From Clostridia bacterium (GTDB lineage Bacteria; Bacillota; Clostridia; Christensenellales; CAG-138), in contig JAFSFN010000228.1 of the NCBI GenBank assembly GCA_017435185.1, positions 1 through 5,557 of the forward strand: a stretch of 5,557 bases of DNA, read 5' to 3'. A program made the translations under genes and the position numbers. Below are positions 1-5,557 of this stretch, piece after piece. Numbering within the stretch: the first letter of the stretch is position 1; every line of letters starts with the position of its first letter. The notes under the pieces are model-generated. The model was not told where the DNA came from, searched no databases, and saw only the letters and a list, made by a program, of their open reading frames with translations.

Positions 1-2
1 CA

Positions 3-929
3 CTTAACAACTGGGCTCTTCTTCAGGGCGACGACCGCTACTGCTACTATTGCGTGGCGAACCTGCATGCGCTCACGGTAAAGCAGGACCCGAAAGACCT
101 GCACCGCCGTTCATTTGAGACGATAGCGCTCCTTCTTGCCTGCGGCGTTGACCCGAAAGTGTCTACAGTTTTCATACAATCCGATGTTAAGGAACACGCA
201 GAGCTTAACTGGGTGCTCTCTTGCAGTACATACATGGGCGAACTCAACCGCATGACTCAGTTTAAGGACAAGAGCGCCAAGCATACCGACAACATAAACG
301 CAGGACTTTACACATACCCCGTACTCATGGCGGCAGACATACTTCTCTATCAGTCCCACCTTGTTCCCGTCGGTGCTGACCAGAAACAGCATCTTGAGCT
401 TGCAAGAGATATCGCCGCACGCTTCAACAAAAACTTCGGTGACGCATTCGTCGTTCCCGAACCGTACATTCCCCGTGTCGGCGCACGAGTAATGAGCCTC
501 CAGGATCCCACTCAGAAAATGAGCAAATCCGACCCGAACCCCTCGGGCTATGTTGCAATAATGGACGATCCTGCCGTGATACTCAAAAAATTCAAGCGTG
601 CAGTTACCGATTGCGACAACTGCATTGCATTCGACATTGAAAACAAACCGGGAGTTTCAAATCTTCTTTCAATATATTCGACTTTCAGCGGCAAAACTAT
701 AGAAGAATCGGTCGCATACTTTGAGGGAATGGGCTACGGTCAGCTCAAAGCAGCCGTTGCGGAGGTCGTCATAGAAGAGCTCACACCAATTCGTGAGCGT
801 TTTGAAAGCTACCTTAAAGAAGAGGGCTATTTGCGTGAAGTCATTTCAAGCGGCGCCGAAAAAGCTCGCGAAACCGCAAGAAAGACGCTCACCGATGTAT
901 ACAGCCGTGTGGGCTTATACCTTTCATAA
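3..929 (+). CDS. trpS: Tryptophanyl-tRNA synthetase, 5'-truncated by the window edge
   Basis: Class I aminoacyl-tRNA synthetase that activates tryptophan with ATP and charges tRNA-Trp in the cytosol. The frame is open from base 3 (Leu-Asn-Asn-Trp) to TAA at 927-929, giving 308 residues. Bacterial TrpS is usually about 330, so roughly 25 N-terminal residues are missing, including the HIGH-like (TIGN-type) ATP-binding motif expected just before this point. The second signature, KMSKS followed by DPN, is present at 516-530. Other family hallmarks are CVANLHALT near the start, the IQSDVKEHAELNW segment, and VPVGADQKQHLELARDIA, which lies in the active-site region. A GTG at 54 could be mistaken for a start, but it is an internal valine because homology continues upstream of it. 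No frameshift or missing core residue is seen. The downstream spacer is AT-rich and carries no clear terminator. Identification is secure. Confidence 0.96.
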   Translation, partial: LNNWALLQGDDRYCYYCVANLHALTVKQDPKDLHRRSFETIALLLACGVDPKVSTVFIQSDVKEHAELNWVLSCSTYMGELNRMTQFKDKSAKHTDNINAGLYTYPVLMAADILLYQSHLVPVGADQKQHLELARDIAARFNKNFGDAFVVPEPYIPRVGARVMSLQDPTQKMSKSDPNPSGYVAIMDDPAVILKKFKRAVTDCDNCIAFDIENKPGVSNLLSIYSTFSGKTIEESVAYFEGMGYGQLKAAVAEVVIEELTPIRERFESYLKEEGYLREVISSGAEKARETARKTLTDVYSRVGLYLS

Positions 930-930
930 C

Positions 931-956
931 AAATTATTTATTTAATTTATATTTAT
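931..956 (+). promoter_or_regulatory. 26-base pure A/T spacer, possible promoter for the oxoamine synthase gene
   Basis: The spacer after trpS contains 26 consecutive A/T bases in a contig of roughly half GC. A TATATT at 948-953 could act as a -10 element, with a start site near 960 just before the Shine-Dalgarno. No good -35 hexamer lies at the usual distance (only TTTCAT at 922-927, spaced 20). The block also contains a short inverted repeat, AAATTA/TAATTT (931-936 and 943-948), too weak to be a terminator. A promoter here is an inference; the block could simply be an AT-rich spacer. Confidence 0.25.
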
Positions 957-982
957 CTTTGCTAAAGGGAGAGAAAATTATC

Positions 983-2158
983 ATGGAATTATTCGAAAGC
1001 TACAAATCCTACACTCTTGCGCGTGACTTGATGGCAAGCGGACTTTACCCCTACTTCAATGCGCTTGAAACAGCCCAGGATACCGAAGTTATGATGAACG
1101 GTCGAAAGACCATCATGCTCGGTTCAAACAACTATCTCGGTCTGACTAACGACAAACGCACTATAGAAGCGGCCAAAAACGCTCTGGACAAATTCGGTAC
1201 AGGCTGCAGCGGTTCACGCTTCTTAAACGGCACGCTCACGCTTCACCATGAGCTTGAAGCAGAACTTGCTGATTTCTTCGGCAAGGACGCCGCAATGACA
1301 TTCTCGACAGGCTATCAGAGCAATCTCGGCATAATACAGGCGCTTGCAAACCGTCACACAATACTTTTCATGGATAATGAAAACCACGCAAGCCTCTTTG
1401 ACGCTTCAAGACTGAGCTTTGCAAAGACGGTTTCAAAGTTTGAGCACAACAACATGGAAGACCTTGAAGAAAGACTTTCGCGTGCTCCCATCGACGCACC
1501 CAAGCTCATAATCACAGACGGCGTATTTTCAATGTCGGGCGATATAGCAAACCTGCCCGAGCTCGTGCGCTTAAAGAAAAAGTACAATGCACGCCTCATG
1601 GTTGACGATGCTCACGGCGTGGGTATGCTGGGTAAAAACGGCAGCGGTACGGCTTCGCACTTTGGCCTGACCGACGATGTTGATGTCATAATGACAACTT
1701 TCTCAAAGTCACTTGCATCACTCGGCGGCTGTATGGCGGCAAATGCAGATGTTATCCACTACGCAAAGCACAATTCGCGCCCATTCATATTCAGCGCATC
1801 CATTCCCCCTTCAAATGCGGCTTCCGCACTTGAAGCACTGCGCATACTCAAGCGTGAGCCCGAGCGTGTCGAGGCACTCATAAATATTGCCAACTACATG
1901 AGGGGCAAGCTCAAAGCGGCAAACATCCCCATCATGGACGGCGCAACGGCAATAATCCCCATCTACACCTACGAAGCGGAGCGCACTTTAGTTATTGCAA
2001 AGCGTCTGCTTGAAAACGGCGTATATGTAAACCCCGTACTTCCGCCGGCAGTTCCCGAAGGAATGTGCCTGCTCCGTACAAGCTATACTGCAACTCATAC
2101 TACTGAGCAGATAGACAGAGCAGTTGAAATCATAACCAAAGTTTTTTCTGAAAATTAA
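983..2158 (+). CDS. Alpha-oxoamine synthase, serine palmitoyltransferase-like (PLP-dependent acyl-CoA:amino acid condensing enzyme)
   Basis: Fold-type I PLP enzyme of the family containing 8-amino-7-oxononanoate synthase (BioF), 2-amino-3-ketobutyrate CoA ligase (Kbl) and serine palmitoyltransferase (SPT). These condense an acyl-CoA with an amino acid, losing CO2 and CoA. At 391 residues it is full family length. Visible motifs: GTGCSGSRFLNGT (from residue 72), NHAS with the PLP-stacking His135, TDGVFSMSGD, VDDAHGVG with Asp208 and His211, and TFSKSLASLGG with the Schiff-base Lys242. The phrases YPYFNALE, DTEV, GSNNYLGLT and HNSRPFIFSASIPP recall, from memory, Bacteroidetes SPT-type proteins more than Kbl or BioF, so substrates are inferred only. 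I chose ATG 983 because AAAGGGAG (964-971) lies 11 bases upstream; an in-frame TTG at 959 precedes that Shine-Dalgarno and is rejected. It lies 53 bases after trpS and 23 before ilvE, and no bio or threonine-degradation gene is adjacent. Confidence 0.88.
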   Translation: MELFESYKSYTLARDLMASGLYPYFNALETAQDTEVMMNGRKTIMLGSNNYLGLTNDKRTIEAAKNALDKFGTGCSGSRFLNGTLTLHHELEAELADFFGKDAAMTFSTGYQSNLGIIQALANRHTILFMDNENHASLFDASRLSFAKTVSKFEHNNMEDLEERLSRAPIDAPKLIITDGVFSMSGDIANLPELVRLKKKYNARLMVDDAHGVGMLGKNGSGTASHFGLTDDVDVIMTTFSKSLASLGGCMAANADVIHYAKHNSRPFIFSASIPPSNAASALEALRILKREPERVEALINIANYMRGKLKAANIPIMDGATAIIPIYTYEAERTLVIAKRLLENGVYVNPVLPPAVPEGMCLLRTSYTATHTTEQIDRAVEIITKVFSEN

Positions 2159-2168
2159 CGATTCTTGA

Positions 2169-2174
2169 AAGGAG
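2169..2174 (+). promoter_or_regulatory. Ribosome binding site for ilvE
   Basis: AAGGAG sits seven bases before ATG 2182 and only eleven bases after the stop of the preceding gene. There is no room for a separate promoter and terminator in the 23-base gap. This strongly suggests that ilvE is cotranscribed with the oxoamine synthase. Confidence 0.85.
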
Positions 2175-2181
2175 AACCAAA

Positions 2182-3249
2182 ATGGAAAAAATCAGAGTCG
2201 AGCTGACAAAACAGCCCAAGCAAAAACCCGATATCACAAAGACAGCATTCGGCACGGAATTCTCCGACCATATGTTCGTTATGGACTATTCGCCCGAACA
2301 GGGCTGGTATGACCCGCGCATCGTTCCCTTTGCGCCCATTACACTTTCACCCGCTTCGACAGTATTCCATTACGGTGTGGAAATATTCGAAGGCATGAAG
2401 GCATACCGCAGAGCAGACGGCGGCATACAGCTTTTCCGTCCTGACCAGAACATCAGCCGTTTTAATTCTTCGGCAGACCGTATGTGCATGCCCTTAGTTG
2501 ACGAAGAATTCCTCCTCAGTGCAATAAAGCAGCTCGTTTCACTTGACAGAGACTGGGTGCCCAACGCTCCCGATTCCTCGCTCTATATCCGTCCTTTCAT
2601 GTTTGCAACAGAACCCGTTATCTCAGTTCACGCACACGGCAGATGCAAGCTCATGGTAATCACCAGTCCCGTTGCCTGCTACTATCCCACAGGCCTTAAC
2701 CCCACAAAGATACTCATCGAAACAGACGATGTTCGTGCGGTCAAGGGCGGCACAGGCTATGTCAAGTGCGGCGGCAACTACGCAGCTGCAAATCGTGCAG
2801 GTGCAAAAGCAGAAGCCATGGGTTATTCTCAGGTATTGTGGCTTGACGGTGTTGAGCGCAAATACATCGAAGAAGTCGGCAGTATGAACGTAATGTTCAA
2901 GATAAACGGCAAGATAGTCACTCCCAAGCTCACAGGCTCCGTTCTTCCCGGCATCACACTCAAGTCCTGCATCGAGCTTATGCATCACTATAACATTCCC
3001 GTTGAAGAACGCCTCATAAGCGTTGATGAACTCATAGAAGCATGCCGCAACGGTTCTTTGGAAGAAGCATGGGGCACAGGTACGGCGGCAGTTGTCTCCC
3101 CCATCGGCGAACTTTGCTACAACGGCGAAAAATTCGTTGTCAACGGCGGTAAGATAGGCGCATTCACACAGCAGCTCTACGACAAGCTCACAGGCATACA
3201 GTGGGGCAAGTGCGAAGATCCCTTTGGCTGGACAGTTCGCATAGACTGA
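2182..3249 (+). CDS. ilvE: Branched-chain amino-acid aminotransferase (BCAT, PLP fold type IV)
   Basis: Reversibly transfers amino groups between leucine, isoleucine or valine and 2-oxoglutarate, acting in the last biosynthetic or first degradative step. The 355-residue protein is the usual length of the longer BCAT subgroup that also contains the mitochondrial and cytosolic eukaryotic enzymes. Diagnostic blocks are FHYGVEIFEGMKAYR near residue 65, LYIRPFMFATEP, the RAVKGGTGYVKCGGNYAA block with catalytic Lys195, EEVGSMNVMF with Glu231 as the likely PLP-nitrogen contact, and GSVLPGITLKS. The redox CxxC motif of human BCATm is absent: the equivalent region reads GTGTAAVVSP. The start is fixed by AAGGAG seven bases upstream. 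It probably shares a transcript with the upstream synthase. Alternative fold IV relatives (D-alanine aminotransferase, aminodeoxychorismate lyase) fit poorly because they are shorter and lack these blocks. Confidence 0.95.
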   Translation: MEKIRVELTKQPKQKPDITKTAFGTEFSDHMFVMDYSPEQGWYDPRIVPFAPITLSPASTVFHYGVEIFEGMKAYRRADGGIQLFRPDQNISRFNSSADRMCMPLVDEEFLLSAIKQLVSLDRDWVPNAPDSSLYIRPFMFATEPVISVHAHGRCKLMVITSPVACYYPTGLNPTKILIETDDVRAVKGGTGYVKCGGNYAAANRAGAKAEAMGYSQVLWLDGVERKYIEEVGSMNVMFKINGKIVTPKLTGSVLPGITLKSCIELMHHYNIPVEERLISVDELIEACRNGSLEEAWGTGTAAVVSPIGELCYNGEKFVVNGGKIGAFTQQLYDKLTGIQWGKCEDPFGWTVRID

Positions 3250-3287
3250 ACAAAAGCAAATAAACATAAACTGTAAACAAAAAGTTC

Positions 3288-3292
3288 GGAGG
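3288..3292 (+). promoter_or_regulatory. Ribosome binding site that decides the DUF1015 start
   Basis: GGAGG directly abuts an ATG at 3293, leaving no spacing for initiation there, but lies nine bases before the in-frame ATG at 3302. The later ATG is therefore the likelier start, shortening the protein by three residues. The rest of the 52-base gap after ilvE is A-rich with no evident hairpin. Confidence 0.75.
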
Positions 3293-3301
3293 ATGCAACA
3301 T

Positions 3302-4645
3302 ATGGCAAATAATATAGGCGTCAAAGTTCCTCAGCTCATAATGCCCAAGTCAGGCACCGACATGACAAAATGGGCGGTAGTCGCCTGCGACCAGTACACA
3401 TCACAGCCCGAATACTGGGCAAAGTGTGAAGAAATCGTGGGGGATGCACCCTCAACTCTCCGTCTCATACTTCCCGAGCTTTATCTCGACAAAGAAGACG
3501 AAGCCGAACGCATAGAAAAGATAAACATCGAGATGGAAAAATATCTTAACGAAGGCATCGTAAAGAATATCGGCGAAGGCTTCATGCTCGTAAAGCGCAC
3601 GGTAGACGGCAAAACACGCACGGGGCTTATAATGGCACTTGACCTTGAGTGCTACGATTACAGCAAGGGTTCTTCCTCGCTCATTCGTGCCACTGAAGGA
3701 ACCATCGTCGAGCGTATTCCTCCCAGACTTCGCATAAGGCAGGATGCTGCCCTTGAGCTTCCGCACATTCTCGTGCTCATAGACGACCCTGAAAGGACCG
3801 TCATAGAGCCGCTTGAAGCACAATATGCCTCAAAAGCACCCACATATGATTTTGACCTCATGCAGGGCGGCGGCCATATAAAGGGCATTCACATCAACGA
3901 AAAAGCCGCTGTTGACGGCGTTATAAGCGCACTTGAAAACTTGGCTTCACAAGAAGCGTTTGAAAAGAAATACGGCGATAAGCCCCTGCTCCTCTTTGCC
4001 ATGGGCGACGGAAACCACTCGTTCGCTACGGCAAAGGCAAACTGGGAAAAGGTCAAGGCAACGCTTACAACTGACGAAGAAAAGGCAAGCCACAACGCAA
4101 GATATGCGCTTGTTGAGCTTGAAAACGTTCATGACGACGGCATAATATTCGAGCCCATACACCGCATACTCTTCAATGTCGATGTTTCAAACACACTTGC
4201 TCAGCTCTGCGGCCTTTTGGCGGCAAAAAACGGCGGCTGCAAGATATACGAATGTGCTTGTAAAGAAGAACTCGACAAGACAATGTCTCAGATAAAGACA
4301 GATTCAATGCACATTCTGCCTTTCTCGCACGAGGGCGGCTATGGCTGTTTTGCAGTATCCGAGCCTTCTGCACAGCTTGCTGTCGGCACACTGCAGAACG
4401 CACTGGATGTATTGCTCAAGGGCGAAGAATATTCTTCTTCAACGATAGACTATGTTCACGGTGCCGATGTAGTATATGAAATAAGCTCACGCAAATCCAA
4501 CCTCGGCTTCATACTTCCGCCGATGGAAAAATCAGAGCTTTTCCCCACCGTCGTATATGACGGCGCATTGCCGAGAAAGACATTCTCCATGGGCGAAGCG
4601 CACGAGAAGCGTTACTACCTTGAATGTAAATCAATCAAAAACTAA
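3302..4645 (+). CDS. DUF1015 family protein, function unknown
   Basis: A 447-residue predicted cytosolic protein with no signal peptide or membrane segment. I recognise it as the conserved DUF1015 family (COG4198-type) from overall length and from the block AMGDGNHSFATAKANWE around residues 234-250. That block corresponds to the family's hallmark DG(N/H)H motif; Asp236, Gly237, Asn238 and His239 are the obvious candidate functional residues. Other conserved-looking blocks are WAVVACDQYTSQPEYW near the N terminus, EGTIVERIPPRLRIRQDAALELPHILVLIDDP in the middle, and YVHGADVVYE plus GFILPPMEKSELF near the C terminus. I recall family members lying beside serine biosynthesis genes (serA, serC) in Firmicutes, but none is visible here. 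It follows ilvE by 52 bases and ends just before a terminator-like hairpin, so it may be the last gene of the unit. Biochemical role is not established; no activity should be assumed. Confidence 0.85.
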   Translation: MANNIGVKVPQLIMPKSGTDMTKWAVVACDQYTSQPEYWAKCEEIVGDAPSTLRLILPELYLDKEDEAERIEKINIEMEKYLNEGIVKNIGEGFMLVKRTVDGKTRTGLIMALDLECYDYSKGSSSLIRATEGTIVERIPPRLRIRQDAALELPHILVLIDDPERTVIEPLEAQYASKAPTYDFDLMQGGGHIKGIHINEKAAVDGVISALENLASQEAFEKKYGDKPLLLFAMGDGNHSFATAKANWEKVKATLTTDEEKASHNARYALVELENVHDDGIIFEPIHRILFNVDVSNTLAQLCGLLAAKNGGCKIYECACKEELDKTMSQIKTDSMHILPFSHEGGYGCFAVSEPSAQLAVGTLQNALDVLLKGEEYSSSTIDYVHGADVVYEISSRKSNLGFILPPMEKSELFPTVVYDGALPRKTFSMGEAHEKRYYLECKSIKN

Positions 4646-4658
4646 GCAGCTATGCAAC

Positions 4659-4682
4659 GGGGCGATAAGTTTTTATCGCCCC
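4659..4682 (+). terminator. Terminator-like hairpin after the DUF1015 gene
   Basis: A perfect 10-bp stem (4659-4668 pairing with 4673-4682, four G:C pairs at the base) closes a four-base GTTT loop, 13 bases after the DUF1015 stop. The following tract, TCATAATTT, is only weakly U-rich, so termination may be partial and allow readthrough into the transporter, whose start lies 13 bases beyond the stem. No T-run follows on the opposite strand, so it is oriented for + strand transcription. Confidence 0.7.
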
Positions 4683-4695
4683 TCATAATTTGAAA

Positions 4696-5334
4696 ATGGA
4701 AACCTTGCTCACTTCTTTTTCAGCCGTAGGCCTCATTCTTCTGATGGTTATTACGGGCTACATTTTTTCTTCACTCTCATGGGCGGGCAAACAGCATAAA
4801 GACCTCATAGTAAAGCTAATATTAAACCTTGCCGTACCGTGTATGTGTGTGCCCAATATGCTCGAAACTTTCGACCCGAGCCTGCTTGACAAAAGCGGCG
4901 CGCTCCTTATTGCGCCTGTGCTTGCGGTCATATTTACCGCACTTTTTGCAGTGCTTCTTGCTCGCATACTCAAAATTGAAAAACGGCGGTTCGGCGGTTT
5001 TGCCGTTATGTGCGGCCTGTCAAACTCGCTTTTTATAGGGCTTCCCATGTGCACCGAGCTTTTCGGGCAGCAAGCCGCCCCCTATGTCATGTTTTACTAC
5101 ATGGCAAACACATTCGTTTTTTGGACGCTGGGTGCAGTGCTTCTTTACAAAAGCGGCAGTTCTGACGAAAAATTCGGTGTGCGCCGTATGATTCGTTCGC
5201 TTGCAAATCCGAATACCCGCCGTCGGCGGAGGTTTTCACCGCGGAGAGCATCGAGTCGTAATATTCGGAATAGAACCCGTCGTCTTCGTAAAGATTTTCG
5301 AGGTCGAGCGTCGCGTTTTCCAAGCGCAAAATGA
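4696..5334 (+). CDS. AEC-family (auxin efflux carrier) transporter, N-terminal half, broken at about 5210
   Basis: Inner-membrane secondary transporter family moving organic or amino acids in bacteria; the substrate here cannot be told. Five hydrophobic segments are seen at residues about 8-28, 38-56, 68-92, 100-122 and 128-151. Family-like features are a start resembling other AEC proteins (METLLTSFSAVG), NLAVPC in segment 2, and GLSNSLFIGLPM in segment 4. Family members are about 300 residues with ten or so segments. Here homology stops near residue 171 (LANP), where a cytoplasmic loop should lead into the second half. The remaining 41 residues to the stop at 5332-5334 are arginine-rich, contain no membrane segment, and look like antisense translation of a different gene. 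The native gene therefore covers only about 4696-5211. No Shine-Dalgarno is visible; ATG 4696 is preferred over in-frame TTG 4690 by family resemblance. It may be expressed by readthrough of the hairpin just upstream. Confidence 0.8.
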   Translation: METLLTSFSAVGLILLMVITGYIFSSLSWAGKQHKDLIVKLILNLAVPCMCVPNMLETFDPSLLDKSGALLIAPVLAVIFTALFAVLLARILKIEKRRFGGFAVMCGLSNSLFIGLPMCTELFGQQAAPYVMFYYMANTFVFWTLGAVLLYKSGSSDEKFGVRRMIRSLANPNTRRRRRFSPRRASSRNIRNRTRRLRKDFRGRASRFPSAK

Positions 5335-5557
5335 AGGTGTACGCGTCGTTGCTTTGGAGGGTCAAACCGCGCAATTCGGCGAAGTCTTCGGCCCAAATTT
5401 GGAGCGAAATCGGCGAGTCGGCGGCGACGTCGAACGTTTCGCTTTCCGGAACCGCAGCGGCGCCGTAAGGGCCGCCCCTTTTATTCGCTTTATATTTGTC
5501 CCAGGCGTCGTCGGAGCTCATCGTCGTCAGAAGAGCGGTGATGCGAGCCGAGTAGCG
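5087..5557 (-). CDS. Unrecognised partial protein, runs off the right edge; credible only over about 5210-5557
   Basis: The - strand frame is open from the right edge (Arg-Tyr-Ser-Ala-Arg...) down to 5087. The first ATG, at 5521, is probably internal because the frame continues upstream without a stop and no Shine-Dalgarno precedes it. About 117 codons, down to the Gly-Gly-Tyr-Ser-Asp near 5207, look like a real protein: acidic and aromatic, with DSPISLQIWAEDFAELRG, YTFILRLENATLDLENL and YEDDGFYSEYYDSML. Such beta-strand-like alternation suggests an extracellular or surface domain, but I recognise no family. The last 40 or so residues are antisense to the transporter and probably not native. 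Codon use differs from the left genes: isoleucine is ATT or ATC rather than ATA, leucine often TTG, alanine GCC or GCG. Neither true end is present, so function cannot be called. Confidence 0.45.
   Translation of the reverse strand, partial: RYSARITALLTTMSSDDAWDKYKANKRGGPYGAAAVPESETFDVAADSPISLQIWAEDFAELRGLTLQSNDAYTFILRLENATLDLENLYEDDGFYSEYYDSMLSAVKTSADGGYSDLQANESYGAHRIFRQNCRFCKEALHPASKKRMCLPCSKT
5206..5216. other. Abrupt sequence-character breakpoint, probable chimeric assembly junction
   Basis: Left of this point the + strand encodes a normal AEC transporter. Right of it the + frame turns into arginine-rich nonsense, CpG-rich text begins, and a protein-like frame appears on the - strand that loses its plausible character as it crosses into the transporter. 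No inverted repeats, target-site duplication, transposase or tRNA are seen at the join. A chimeric contig is the simplest reading; a genuine rearrangement or truncation is possible. Confidence 0.6.

Noticed and set aside
54..56. GTG at 54 as the trpS start
   Set aside because: TrpS-like sequence continues in frame upstream to the window edge, so this is an internal valine of a truncated gene.
959..982. TTG at 959 as start of the oxoamine synthase
   Set aside because: The extra eight residues would be encoded by the Shine-Dalgarno region itself; ATG 983 has a proper ribosome site upstream.
930..982. T-box or other riboswitch leader before the oxoamine synthase or ilvE
   Set aside because: The spacers (53 and 23 bases) are far too short for a T-box or other known amino-acid riboswitch.
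3293..3301. ATG at 3293 as start of the DUF1015 protein
   Set aside because: It touches the GGAGG sequence with no spacing, whereas ATG 3302 is nine bases away.
2623..3324. Long 233-codon open frame on the - strand, antisense to ilvE
   Set aside because: It is rich in Cys, Ala and Phe with no recognisable domain, lies entirely opposite a clear BCAT gene, and arises from the codon bias of that gene.
4659..4682. Hairpin as part of a repeat, CRISPR or mobile-element end
   Set aside because: It occurs once, sits directly after a stop codon and has terminator geometry; no matching copy was noticed elsewhere in the window.
5206..5557. Simple frameshift as the cause of the broken transporter
   Set aside because: I read the + frames after 5211; one is open to the edge but contains no membrane segments or AEC-like motifs, so the missing half of the transporter is not present in another frame.

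Overview
The window looks like a short contig from an anaerobic, probably gut-associated Clostridia-type member of the Bacillota (Oscillospirales-like is a guess). The hints are about half GC, purine-rich Shine-Dalgarno sequences, frequent ATA isoleucine codons, and a same-strand run of compactly spaced genes. Nothing in the sequence gives a species. Both ends of the window cut through genes.

Layout of the + strand: (1) the 3' part of tryptophanyl-tRNA synthetase (trpS), entering from the left edge; (2) a PLP-dependent alpha-oxoamine synthase that reads most like the serine palmitoyltransferase-type branch of the family; (3) a branched-chain amino-acid aminotransferase (ilvE); (4) a DUF1015 protein of unknown function; (5) a terminator-like hairpin; (6) the first half of an AEC-family (auxin efflux carrier) transporter with five of the usual ten or so membrane segments. 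Gaps between genes 1 to 4 are 53, 23 and 52 bases, so they may share transcripts, although a pure-AT spacer before gene 2 could hold a promoter.

At about 5206-5216 the sequence changes character. The transporter stops looking like a membrane protein and becomes an arginine-rich antisense-type translation. A CpG-rich stretch with different codon habits begins, and the convincing reading frame is now on the - strand and runs off the right edge. The simplest explanation is a chimeric join in a metagenomic assembly. A real rearrangement cannot be excluded from sequence alone.

The biologically interesting part is the middle trio. Leucine, isoleucine or valine transamination (IlvE) yields precursors of branched acyl-CoAs. 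An SPT-type oxoamine synthase joins an acyl-CoA to an amino acid. Together they could feed branched sphingoid-type or other aminoketone lipids. This is a hypothesis from gene order and motifs; no other lipid gene is visible here. I found no CRISPR array, tRNA, rRNA, insertion sequence or obvious new defence or mobile system.
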